Source: Siderastrea siderea (taxonomy: Eukaryota > Cnidaria > Anthozoa > Scleractinia > Rhizangiidae). Taken from it: DNA of 64,000 nucleotides. Positions 1-12,700 of the stretch are shown here, piece by piece. The stretch covers positions 35,883,804 to 35,947,803 of the forward strand of contig OZ034971.1 of assembly GCA_964030785.1 (NCBI GenBank). The letters run 5' to 3'. The notes under the pieces were generated by a model that saw nothing but the letters and a program-made list of their open reading frames with translations, ran no database searches and was not told where the DNA came from. The position numbers and the translations under genes are program-made. Positions within the stretch are counted from its first letter, which is position 1, and each line of letters begins with the position of its first letter.

Positions 1-59
1 TTATCTTTGCATTGCGAAATATTTCAGCTCGCATTACAGCGATTTTTTTTTTTGTTTTT

Positions 60-660
60 TTTGTTAAGGACTGGTTTGTAAAACGAAAAGCAAAGTAATC
101 AATCTGGCCAATCGAAAAAGATGCCAAGAACTCAATCAACCAATGAGAATCAGAACTAGCACCAAGCGCGGGAAAAGAAGTCACGATTGGATTTGATTCT
201 ACACTTTTGATTGCTAGAAAAAGGGGGTGCGAATTTTTTAACCAATTACACAGCGTAGTGTTCTGTATTTAGAAGATTGGAGGTCTGTGTGCGGGCTAAT
301 GTGTTACTGGGACTTTGATGGCAACTTTCTTTTATGCATGGTTTTCAATAATCAAAGCACAAGTCTATCACTAATCTTACAAATCCACAAGTTTGTGAAG
401 TGTCATCTCAATCCAGATGCTTCTTTTCATGGTGGAATATTTTAGCATTACAACGATGTTTTGTTGAGGTTGTAAAAATCAAAACCAAATTAATCTCTCC
501 GGGCAACCACAAAAGATGCCACGAATTCAATCAACCAATCAGAATCAGAAGTAGCGCTAAGCGCGGGAAAACACGAGCAACACAAGTCACGATTGGGTTT
601 GCTTTTGCAGTTTTGATTGGTAAAGAAAGTGGCGCGAATATTTTGACCAATCATGTGGAG
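60..660. repeat. Two diverged direct copies of a short dispersed repeat
   Basis: About 60-230 and 440-660 align by eye. Both contain an AAGATGCCA core, then a TCAATCAACCAAT core, an AGCGCGGGAAAA core, a GTCACGATTGG core and a GCGAAT core in the same order. No TIR or coding potential was found, so the class is unknown. The stretch lies in the intron upstream of the first visible CCDC13-like exon. Confidence 0.5.
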
Positions 661-752
661 CGCAGTAAAGCAGAACCAAAGCAAGCCGGAATTTGTATGG
701 ACACTGAGTTGAAAACCGCTCGATAATAAATCAATATTTAATTAACCTTTAG

Positions 753-3700
753 GTGCTTGCAAAGGAAGTTGGAGAAGGCTTTAACATCACCTCGCTGCTG
801 AATGACTCCAGTGGCTGGAGGGGAAGGCAACAACAGATTACTGCTCTGCAAAATAAGGTAGGTTGGTTACATGTAACATTCACTGTGAACTTAGTTACCC
901 GTCTTAGGGTACAACGAAAAATACAGACAATGTTTGCTTCATTTCACGGTTACTTTGGCCCCTAGATGTGCCACAAGGCGCCTCATGTCCTCATGTTCGT
1001 AATCCAAGATTTAGACTAATGCTAAGAAAAGAATTGATAAAGTCTACTCACAGGACTCTGTCAGATCCCTCTGATCAGCAACAAAGTTAGGTCTCGGAAT
1101 AAGAATGTGACACCATGTAGTGTTGTTGAGTGCAACTTTGAAAGTTTGAATGCGCAGCTTTGTTGTACGATTTCGAAAATAAGTTGACTAGTGTTGTATC
1201 GAGATTTAACTGGCAGCCAAACTTCGTACAACACCGTTCAGAATCGATTAACATCTACATGCAGGATGGTCAGAAGCTTTAAATTTGTTGAATTCATTAA
1301 TGTTGAACGGTGTTGAATGGAAATGTTGAAACCTTTTATCTGTGGCTAAATAGTCCAACAAACATGTGTTGTACATCAATGTTGGACTCGCGGCTTTTAG
1401 ATTTTGCTCCCTCTTTGAGTTACATGTACTTTGACTGTGGTTAAATGTTTCCTCGCCTCTCAGGTTTCAGAGCTAAAAGGCCAGTTGACTCAAGTTGCAC
1501 GGAGCAGCTCAGCCACATCTAATAACATCCTCTTGAGATCGGCCATGATGTCACCGTCCTCTGCTCCATCTCAGTACGATGAAAAACACCGTTCAGTGTT
1601 GAAGAAGATGGAGAAAGACCGCAAGGACGCTCAAGAGGTTAGACGAAACTTAGTTTGCTTCGTAAATTTCATTTGAAACAAACAAACAAACAAAAGCCAA
1701 CCCGTTTTTCGGACACCCCGTTACTACCAGCAGTTTTCTTAGTCCCGACCCATACACTCCTTAAATGCAGACATTTTAACTGCTCTCAACGTAACGGTGT
1801 CCGCGGGGTAAAACTGTTCATCTGCAGCGATACTATACTACACTGTACCCGTGATTCCGCACTGTCTCCTTGGGTGGGATGAGGGTGGTTGGGGTGGTGG
1901 TGGGGTTGGGGCCGGAGTTCTTAAATCCAAACACAGCTGACATGTTGCATTTTGAGAGCTAAGTTCTAATTTCTATAAAAATGTCATGTTTTTGGGCGTT
2001 TATCTACGAAGGCATCCAAAATGCAACTGTCAAATTGTCTTCGTTGCAAAATATACTTGTCTCTCCGTGTCTTGCTTCTGCTGACATTCCACGACTTGAT
2101 ATCACGAGCACTTCAGGAAAAATTTCAGTGCTGCACATGTAGATTTCTAATGTTATGCAAATCATAATTACAATCGAGCTTTGCTGTGTTTTCCACGCAG
2201 GTTTGAAAACCTGGTTAACAAATAGATTCCATTTGCCCATGCGTGTGCACTATGATAATGTACACAGATGGCATCAAAACGTAGTAAGAACCGGCTCGTA
2301 GCGTAGCTGACTTTCTTACCACGTTTTGACGTCCTCTATGCGTTAGCAGAGCGCACAAACACAGCTAAATGAAATCTATCTTGTTCTTAACTTAGTCTTG
2401 ATATCGGTTACTCCACACAAGATAGGTAATTTATTGTTGAAGATCTTCGTAGTGATTGTTTGCGTGCGTAGAACTTAGTGGCTTTTTACGTCATTCGTGG
2501 GTCTTAACTTTAATAACAAACTCCTCTAGACCAATCAAAACGCCTGTTTTACTCTGTCCCTTGTATAAAAATAGTTAAAGTGAACAGAGTCTAAAGTTTA
2601 TCATAACTTCATTCTAAAATTAAAGTTATATTGTTTCACTGCAGAAAATGCAAGCGGAGTTAGAGAGCCTGGAACAAGAGCACACCAAGCTTCAACAGAA
2701 GCATGACGCAGCCAAGGCTCGCAACAAGGTGTTGGCCAGTGAATTGAAAGGACTGAAGGCTCAAGTACAGACTCTGCTAGAGAAAGGCGCTCATGATGAC
2801 GAGCTTATTGCAGCTCTCATGGTAAGGTTAACCTCTTTGTGAGTTTACGACTGATAAAAGTAGTAATAATTATTAAACAGATAACGACGTTTCTTGAGAT
2901 GTATTTTTGGCGCTTTTTACGATGCTTTTGTATATAAATAGTTCCCCGTTATGGGGCCCATAATGCGTCTAAAGCATGCTTACATTGTAACAACAGTGTG
3001 TTTGTCCGTAATAGTTCTGTTATCAACGTGAGGAAGGACAGTAAAACTGCTCGAAAACTAGTTTATTATTATTATTATTATTATTATCGCAACCACAAAA
3101 TAATCCCGAAAAAAAAGACGATTAATTTCAAAATATATTGTTGCCTTGAATCTCTAGTAAGTCGCAAAACGTGGGGTACAAAAATTCACCTATTTTCCCA
3201 AATTTACAAGAAGGTTGGATAATACTAATAGTTTCATTGCAAACGTGGAGTAGTTTTAGCACAAATTTAATTTGTTATTGGAGCAACTTATGTAGTTCTA
3301 TAATGCTATTTAAACGCCTCTTGATATTTTGGGCCCCAGGTCGTGAAAACGGGCGTCAAATCTCATAGGCTAATTTCTAGAATAACCCTGCTAGAAGAAA
3401 GGGTGGTAACTGTTCCCTGTGGTAGGTACAATAATTATGTGTACTATTGCTCATCTCATGATGTACTTACTTGAGACTACTTACACTACTGCTACATCGT
3501 GAATACATCGTGAACTGTATCATTCACTGTAGTAGTGCCATACAGTTTGGCTCTAACTCTAGTGTTCTGAAAGTGCGAAAGATAGCGAACATTAAACAAA
3601 ACATGTGCACCACAGATTCGATCGAGGAAGGAAACAATGCATCGGCCCACCTCTATTTGTTAACAGCGTCTGTTTTCTTTAGAGGGAACAACAACAACTG

Positions 3701-6700
3701 AAAAGTGCTGCAAACAAAAAAGAAACTACCCCACAGCCACCCCCAAAGTCTTTGACCATGCCCCAGGATAAGGCGCAGATGGAACATTTGAGGCAGGTAT
3801 GCCAAGAGCGCGATGGACGAATACAACAACTAGAACAAGAGCTAGGAAAGGCGAGGCAAGAACTGCAAAACACTACACAAAAGTGCAGGGAATTATCGGA
3901 GCGTGAGACTACATCTGTAGCTTGCAGTACCGAGGATTTGCTGACGAACGAGGAAAGAGTTGAACATGCTGCGTCAGGTTACGGTTTTGCCGATGTCGAC
4001 AGTCAAGGTGCAAGAGCTGTTTCAGGCTTTGGGTTCGTTAATAGCTCTGTAGAAGGATCCATACAACAAGGACCTTACTCACAGAGTGCGGAGGAGTTAG
4101 GACCTCAAAATAGCGGGTACGCGCCGCCAAGGAAGCACCTGCCCCCCGAAGGACCTAGTAGAACTCAGACTCCTTCCGTGCCCGGCAGTCCAGCTCGGCG
4201 GCACGTGATGTCCAGAGGAAGCGCACAAGGTGCATCGGGAAGGGGCTCTGCACAAGGATACCAGCTTCCTCCCACACCACCCAGTGGGGGGCGAGGAAGC
4301 AGGGGCCGAAGGAATAGTGCTGGAGGCGGGTATGTGTGATTTGAAGAAGCATTTTTTAAACTCATTTATAACTTACCTAACGAAAATAGAGATAATCTCT
4401 GGCGGAGGGTTGGATTTACGTTAACTTACTGTTAACGCCAATTAAATTCTCAACCTATTGATAACTGAATTTCTAGGCTTCTCATTAGTTCACGTGTACG
4501 CTGATTATCAGCGAATGACCCCTTTTCACTTATTCCACTCGCGCTTGTTGTATATAAAGTGGTTTTTCTCAGTGGTTATTTTTAACCTCTTCCAACATAG
4601 ACTCGTGGACTAATTGTAAAATAGCATGTGCGCGAAGTGATCACGAACCTTTCATGCTTAGTAACCAGGCAATTGGACCCATGACGCCACGAAAAGTGTA
4701 TTGGGCGGAGTCGCTTCGCGACTCCGCCCAATACGGAGAATATATTGAATTTCTGAGAATATATTGAATTTCTGTTTTGAATGGAATCACTGGCTCGCTT
4801 TTGACACGCCAATACGTAGTTATATTGACGTCTCAAAAACAATCGAAAGAAACTGAGAATCGTGATACTGTAGGGAATTGATACACCTTTAATTTTGTAC
4901 GTGTTCTCGTATAAGTCATATCCACTCAGTTACTATGATAAACTATGGCTTGTTTAGAAATCACAGTTGAATCACATCCGATCAGTGTTTCAAGTGGCTT
5001 GTTTAGAAATCACATTTGAATCACATTTGATCAGCGTTTCAAGCATGTTACATTTTGCTCAACCATTGAGTCCCTTCTTTGATTTAACACTTGTCAACAG
5101 TGAGGAGGTACAGTTATTAAGATCTCAAGTGCACGAGAGCAAGTCCCTATGCCAGGCTGCTGAGGTCGAGAGAGATCGGCTGTTAGAACTGGTGTCACTA
5201 CTTCAAAGAAGGTAAAAGCTGAGGATGCTGGTGTCTTTGTTGTTGCTGTCTTCAAAACAAAACAAGAAACGTCAAAACAGAACAGAACAAGACAATACCT
5301 GTGAAGCTCCTGCCCCATGTTCCAAATGCGACTCTGCCAAGGTTTTAGCTTCAAAAGCCAATTCCTTGTCATTAGAAGACTGTGGAAATATATGTTGCTG
5401 CCCATACGACAAGACAGTGATTATGTCCCTAAGTCATCTTGGAAAGATTGATTCAAACCTTCGACAAAGGCCCTTACCTGTCGTATGGTCGTAGAGTTTG
5501 ATTAGTAAACGAAATGGTCAAATGATTACTAAAGCATGGCCTGGTTGTCCGCAGCAGGATTAGGCTAACCCAGGATTAGTGTCAATTTGGAATTCAGCTT
5601 TACCATTTATATTCATGTCAATTATGTTCGTTGTGCAAGTTGACTTGAGTCAATAGGAGATACTATTCCCAGTTTGAGTAGCCAATCAGAGCGACCGAAA
5701 AACACTATCCACTGGTTTGGTACATACTAATAATAACTATTCCACCCTCTCGTTGTATCTGAAATTATTTTTCAGAGTCGATGAAGCTAAAAGCATTGAG
5801 TTGGATGCGATCAACAAATGGCAACAAGAAAGGCGTCAAGTGGCTCACATGGAGAAACAGCTGAGTAGAGTGCAGGCGGGTCAGGGCGTGGCCAAAGGAA
5901 AGGGGAAGGGGTACGGAACAGGGAGTGGAGTTCAGGAGCGACTGGCAAAGATGGAAGAATTGGAAGAACTTTCAACCAGGTAATAAGAAAGGAAAATAGA
6001 GCCAGTTTTTTCAAGGCCATGTTATAAATAAAGTCACAGATCTGTTGCCGTTGAGATGATATCTCAATTGTGTTTATGTATCCCCTCGTCTCCTAACCTA
6101 TACTTTTCTCCTATTTTGTCATGGATGATATTTTTGGGTTTTGGTTTCCTGACACCTGTGCGATTGACAAGGATTGTCTGTACTGATTTAATCCTTTCTC
6201 GCTGGTTATTCTAGCTTACAGACTCTCTCGACATTATGCAGAACAACTTTATATAATACCGGTTTGAATCTTTTTCCACCGTGTTTGTTTACTTGATACC
6301 GGTCCTAAGTGTCATTCTATTACAAGTCATCCCGGTAGCTGTACCGGATTTTCATTGTGGTACGAAAACTTACACTGGTACACAAGGTTTGCATCTTTTC
6401 CGTAATGAAAGTTACATCGGCAAGATAACACCCGTGCATACACTCCCCACCACAAACCCCTCTCACTTTCTCCTTCCGTTAACCTTCAGTGATAAGGATC
6501 TGTTTATGTTTCGCTTGTAAAGGCGAAACAATCATGCGACCCATATACGAGAAAACAAGAGCGCTGCGAAGATTGGTCGTGATCACTTTTTAAATTGCAG
6601 TAGAGAGAAGTGAAAATTCTCAGAACGAACACAACACTTAATTATTGTAAAAGATCTTTTGCGACAGTTTCCACGGTCACTGATATTCAGCTCTGTATTT

Positions 6701-9700
6701 TGTTGTACTGACGATAACAGTGGAAACTCTCGAAACATGTCTTCTTCGAAGATGAAAAGCAACCTCGTCCCCAGGGTCTTCTCGCTTTTCAAAATGGCGG
6801 CGGCTCGGGAGAAGACCCTGGCACACAGCAGATCACGTGTCTCCAACGAGGATGGAGATGTATTCAAAATGGCGGCTACGGCGAAAAGGGTGAGAAGAAC
6901 TGGGTACGAGATGCTAAGGTGAAGATAAACAAATGGCGGAAAAAGCTGAAGTTCAGTTCAAGAAAAAATAGGAAAAACAGACACGTTTTGCATGTAAGAG
7001 TCTTAGGAATACGGCAAAGTGTTAGAGGTCTTGTTTTTGCTGTTCATTCTTTCGTTTTTGTTATTTTAAAGGCAAGAATAATGGGTTTGAGCGTACTCGA
7101 CTGCCGAACTCCGTACCGCTATTTGATTCAATGTTGCTCAAGTGAACATATTATATTTTTGATTCATGAGGCTTTAGGCAATGAATTGTCTTATCGTTAC
7201 ATTGTTACAAATCCGTCCTTCTTAAATATTGTTATAAATCCGTCCTTCTTAAAATTATATGCTTCATCTTTAGACTTTTAAAATATATCAGGCTCAGTTT
7301 TATTTAAGGCCTAAGCTCACTCCATAAGATTTATAGCTTAAAATATAACTCTTATGGAGTGAGCTTAGCCTTAAATAAAACTAGTGCTACAAAATATTTA
7401 TTCTACATGGCTTACATCTCTGTGAGTTCAGTGGAAATGACTCATTTATGGAAATTACTCATTAATTTTTGATCTGGCATATTCCAGGTGCTGCTTTGGA
7501 GGCAGTGATAATCATTTTGACTTTTTTGAATTTATTTTTGCCCATTCTTTGCGCTACAGTTTTGCTTGTACAGTTGTAGATCTCCAGGGCTTTGTCACTT
7601 TCAATATTGTTTTCTACACTTTAGCTTCAGTGAGTCACATTAAACACTAGAACTGAGGAGATTGTGAGACTGTAAACAATGGGAAAATAAAGCATTTTAA
7701 CAGTTCTGGGGATAATATTCCCAGCTTTGAAAAAATTTTCTGCTTAACAACTTCAATCAATTGAGTAACCAGCTGCAGCTGGGTGAAGTATGAAAGTGTT
7801 TCAAAAATAGAAATGGGAAAGAGAGGATTAAACTCACCTGAGGGAGTAATTCACAAGTGATAGAATAGTACACAACTGACAGAGTAATAAACAACTGACG
7901 GAATTATCATCCAACTGACTGAGTGTAACACAACTGACCGAGTCTGAGACAACTGACTGGGTAATACACAACTGATCAAGTATTACAAATGACAGAGAAG
8001 TACACAACTGACCGAGTAATGCACAACTGACGGGGAAGTACACAACTGACCGAGTAATACATAACTGACAGCGTTATCATGCAACCCACTGAATGACACA
8101 GAACTGGCAGAAAAATGCACAACTGACCAAGTGATGCACAGCCCGGAGGGGGTATTCGGAAAAATTTTGATGGGAGTGTGCCGCTGGGACTCTGAAACCC
8201 TTAACCTATACCAGACCACGTTCATGTCGTTTTTGCAACCCTATTCTAGACTAGATGCCAAAAATCCCTACCCTATCCCAGACTAGCTATTTTCGAGCTA
8301 TCCATCAGAAATATAACCACACAGTGTTTTTAACGGAAAACCATCTCTCGATCAACAATATTGTCACGATTTCATTTATATTTTATATTTCCGAGTTTTT
8401 CAAACCCATTAATTAATTCGATTAAATTTTCACACCACCCATTAGTTTCCCGGTAATTGATACCCTATCCTAGACCAAGACTCCCTGATTTCTATACCCT
8501 ATCCCAGACCAAACTGCTTGAAAACCATACCCTTCACAGTGGCACATACCTATATAGGTTATATATGGGAGTACCCCCCCCCCCCCCAGGATGCACAACT
8601 TCCAACTGCAACTTGTAACATGCAACTGACAGAAAGGTTACACAAGTGACCAAGTAACGCACAACTGACGGGGTAATACACAACTGATAGAATTATTGTA
8701 CAACTGACCGAGTGATACACACAGGACCTTTGCATCAAATTCCCTACTCCTCGGGCAAGGAAAATACATGTAGCTAAATGTCTGAGGTATGCCCATAGGG
8801 GAGGGGGGGATGTTGAAGATTCAAATTGATCAGCACATAACCTTAAGTTACAAATCCCACTTTTTAGGATGACTCGTTATTTCTTTGAACCTCTGTTGTA
8901 ACTTTTAGTGGATTTTTGTGGTGTTCTAATTGGATCTGCAAACCCTTTTTATTTGGCTTAGATTGACATGAGAATAGTAGAGAAGTAGAGACATGAGATG
9001 GGAAATCATTTTAAGAGACCATCAAAAAGTGATATCTACATAAGAGCACCCCAGGTTGATAGCAGTCAATTATGATATTCCTTTCCTTGTTCTTAACTTT
9101 AAGCCCCGATATCAAAAAACATGTTCTCCTTACTATTCTCCGTAAATGTCTTATGGTACTACTTGAGAGAATTCACATAAACATCCAGACATTTTATTTT
9201 TGGTGATCATTTCCTTTATTCTCAGGGCCTGTATGTTTGAACAAGTAGTGATATTGTAAGGAGAAATTAGATGTTTGTTTGTCACTACTGGGGCTTAAAG
9301 GCCTAACTACAATTTCCAATTTCAAAACTTCATGAAATCTTTTTCTCTCCTTTTTTTTTCCTGAAATCCTCTCTTTCCCATTGATTTAAATTTTTCAAAC
9401 ACTTTCAAACTACACCCAGATACCTCAATTGATTGAAGTTGTTAAGCAGAAAATTTTTCAAACCTGGGAATATTATCCCTAGAACTGGTCTAACATGCAA
9501 AGAGGACTTAATCTATCCACTGTTAAAATTCTTTATTTCTCCATTATTTACAGTCACACAATCTCCTCAGTTCTAGTATTTTGTGAGACTTACTGAAACT
9601 AAAGTGTAGAAAACAATATTGAAAGCGACAAAGCCTGGAGACCTTCAACTGTACAAGCAAAACTGTAGTACAAGGAATGGGCACAAATAAATTCAAGAAA

Positions 9701-12700
9701 GCCAAAATGATATCACTGCCTCCAAAGCAGCACCTGGAATATGCCAGATCAAAACTTAGTTTAACGAGTCATTTTCTATTAAAGGCCTAAGCTCACTCCA
9801 TAATATTTATATTTCAAGCTTATGCATCAGTCAATTCCAGCTGCGCCCATCCCCCCCCCGGGCTAACCCCCGGGCATTAGCATTTTTTTTCTCTCGGATA
9901 GCAAATTCCCGGGGGTGGGGACACTTTAGCTGCCAAATGCCCCGCCGTGTGGACGAAGGAAGAGGGCAAATGCCCCGCCCCCGGGATCGTACGTCCCCAA
10001 TCAACACTGCAGCAGTTTTCATTCATTGCACAATAATACCACTTTCAGCATTTTTATGTGTGATTTTTCATTTCTGTAGGCCTACCTCTCCGTTTTCTAT
10101 TGTTTGTAACGGCACTATCCGATGTTAATAAAGTTAGTATAAATGCCAAGTGATGATATTTTAATACTTCACAGACAACAATACTACATGATAGTTGATT
10201 GTTACTTTAATGTTTTGTTTTAAACAGTTCGCTAGTAAACAAAAATCTTGACATTATAAAAGTCTGTTGTAACGTCATCTGTTGTGAATATTTTAATAAT
10301 ATGCAAAAGTATAAAACGACGATCCCTATACACATGTTTAGAATTTAAGAATCATCGCGACTAAATTTTATTTAAATCCTTAAGAAGAATGCGTACGTCG
10401 ATTCACGTTGGTCGTTCCCGATCGATCTCGCTATATTAAGTGATAGTTGTGCCTTGATGAGCAATGAAGAAATGCATAAAATCGAGAAAACCTCCACAAG
10501 TTTGCCCAGTCCTTGGAAGACGATCCAATCTGCGACGAACTGCTGGTCCTTTGCGATAAAATCCTCCATGTTTGGATTTCGAGTCGGAAACCACATGTGT
10601 GTCAAAAGCCCGGGGGTTGGCAAATGCCCGACCCCCGGGCCGTGCCAAATTTTCTAATGCCCTACCCCCGGGACTGACAAGGCACGCAAATGCCCCGCAG
10701 TTGCCCGGGGGGGGGGGGGGGGATGGGCGCAGCTGGAATTGACTGATGCATTAATCTGAGCCTGATATATTCGAAAAGTCTTAAGCTGGAGCATATAATG
10801 TTAAGAAGGACGAATTTATAACAATATTTAAGAAGGACGGATTTGTAACAATGTAACGATAAGACAATTTATTGCCTAAAGCCTCATGAAACAAAAATAT
10901 AATATGTTCACTTGAGCAACATTGAATCAAATAGCGGTACGGAGTTCCGCAGTAGAGTACGCTCAAACCCATTACTCCTAACTTTAAAATAACAAAAAAG
11001 AAACAATGAACAGCAAAAACAAGACCTCTAACACTTTGCCGTATTCCTAAGACTCTTACATGCAAAACGTGTCTGTTTTTCCTATTTTTTCTTGAACTGA
11101 ACTTCAGCTTTTTCCGCCATTTGTTTATCTTCACCTTAGCATCTCGTACCCAGTTCTTCTCACCCTTTTCGCCGTAGCCGCCATTTTGAATACATCTCCC
11201 TCCTCGTTGGAGACACGTGATCTGCTGTGTGCCAGGGTCTTCTCCCGAGTAACCTGCGATCAGGCTCTATTTTCGTTTCGCTTGGTGAAACATTCAGGCG
11301 GGACGGGCGAAACGAAAAATAGAGCCTGATACAATTCTTCTACGAAACGTCTGCCGCCCACTTTTTTTGATTGATTGACATTCAACAAAACAGCCAATCA
11401 AAATTTCTTCTGCTTGCACGATCCTCGGTATGCAAATTTCCCATAACGGCAATTCGCAGAAAGTCACGTAAATGTCGGCAAAAAAAGAAAATCATAGGCT
11501 ACGATATATCTTCTAGGCACAAGTACTCAAATTTACACGATTGCTAACTTGAAGGTTCCGGTACTGTACTTGGTTGCTCTGTCTGAGCTGAAACTGAATG
11601 AAAATTCAAAACACGACGAGGTTGTGATGTACCAAAATATGCTGCATGCTTGAATCATTTCCCATTTCAGGTGGTATCTGGAAATATTCTCTTCCCAATT
11701 GTACCGATTTTCTGCGTAAAAAACCTTGGACAATTAAGAGAAATACCTTCAGTTTCATTCTTTAGAATAAAAATATAAATAAAACCGTTTATAAACAAAG
11801 GGGTATTTTGTAATTTAATTCGAGAAGTGATAAATATTTGAAATTAGCAGCGAATTTTATCTCTAAGCAGCAGCGAATTTTAAAACGAAGAACATCTATT
11901 ATAAAACTAGTCAGATCCTTTGATGTCAATGTCAGAGATCAATAAGACGACATAAGTATTAAACAATGAATGAATAAACTGAAAATCGTTATTGCGACTT
12001 GATTGCGGTTCTCGCCAAACATTACCGTGCGAGCAGAGGCCCTTCGATCTGCTCGCAGGGTAGCCAAACATTAGTTCACCGTTAAGTTTACCGAATTATC
12101 GGTTGACTTGTTGATCATTCTTGGCGAAAGATACTTGCTCGTCTGCTGTTCGTTTTGTTTCGTAAGACGCGGAAACAGCCACTACTCTGTTCATGTTATC
12201 AATACTAGTTGAAAGCCGTCAAATGAAAATTCCGCGATACGATGCGATAAAACAGAATACATACTTCACTGTTGCTGTACTTCTCTGCTCCAGGTGAGAG
12301 ACAGCTTACGTCAAACCGAACGCCATTCTCAGGAGAGAAAGAAATGGTGACAATTCTCCTAGAACGACGAGAATTTATTAGAGCAACACATTTTACTTCG
12401 GCAGACTTGTTCCTTGGTTGTCCCTTGGCGATGGTGGTCAGATCGAAATCTCGTAGACTATTTACTTCCGTTGACAGCTCTATTGTTAAAGGGCCAATCA
12501 GATTGCGAGATTCCGCGGCCAAAATTTGGCCGCCGACATGAACTTCTGTGAGAGATTGTATCAGGCCCTATTTTAGCGAGCGACCAACATAAGAGAATAT
12601 GAGAGCGATGCTAAAATTCGGCCTGATCGCAGGTTATCTCCGGAGCCGCCGCCATTTTGAAAAGCGAGAAGACCCTGGGGACGAGGTTGGATGAAAAGTG

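Larger units (their letters stand above)
6760..12689. mobile_element. Mutator-like foldback transposon, non-autonomous, with nested insertions
   Basis: The 5930-bp insertion begins CAACCTCGTCCCCAGGG and ends with its exact reverse complement; the outermost 47 bp match perfectly. It is flanked by the 9-bp direct repeat GATGAAAAG (6751-6759 and 12690-12698). Copy B carries the uninterrupted single site GATGAAAAG at 59308-59316, so this is a genuine insertion. Once two nested elements are removed from the right side, the inverted arms are about 1.0 kb each (6760-~7829 and 12689-~9364). Long TIRs plus a 9-bp duplication are typical of Mutator-like elements. No transposase is visible in the centre. 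The assignment rests on structure only. Confidence 0.85.

Noticed and set aside
1021..1390. Repeated TGTTGAA/CAACACCGTTCA phrases suggesting a foldback element
   Set aside because: Short inverted phrases only; no consistent ends or target duplication could be set.
4155..4365. Minus-strand frames opposite the Gly/Ser/Pro-rich CCDC13 exon (also 56655-56852)
   Set aside because: GC-rich coding sequence on plus leaves stop-free stretches on minus; copy conservation follows from the duplication.
6919..7281. 120-aa frame MKINKWRKK... with a 117-aa relative on minus at 10781-11134
   Set aside because: The two lie in the paired arms of one inverted repeat, so their similarity is structural and gives no evidence of selection.
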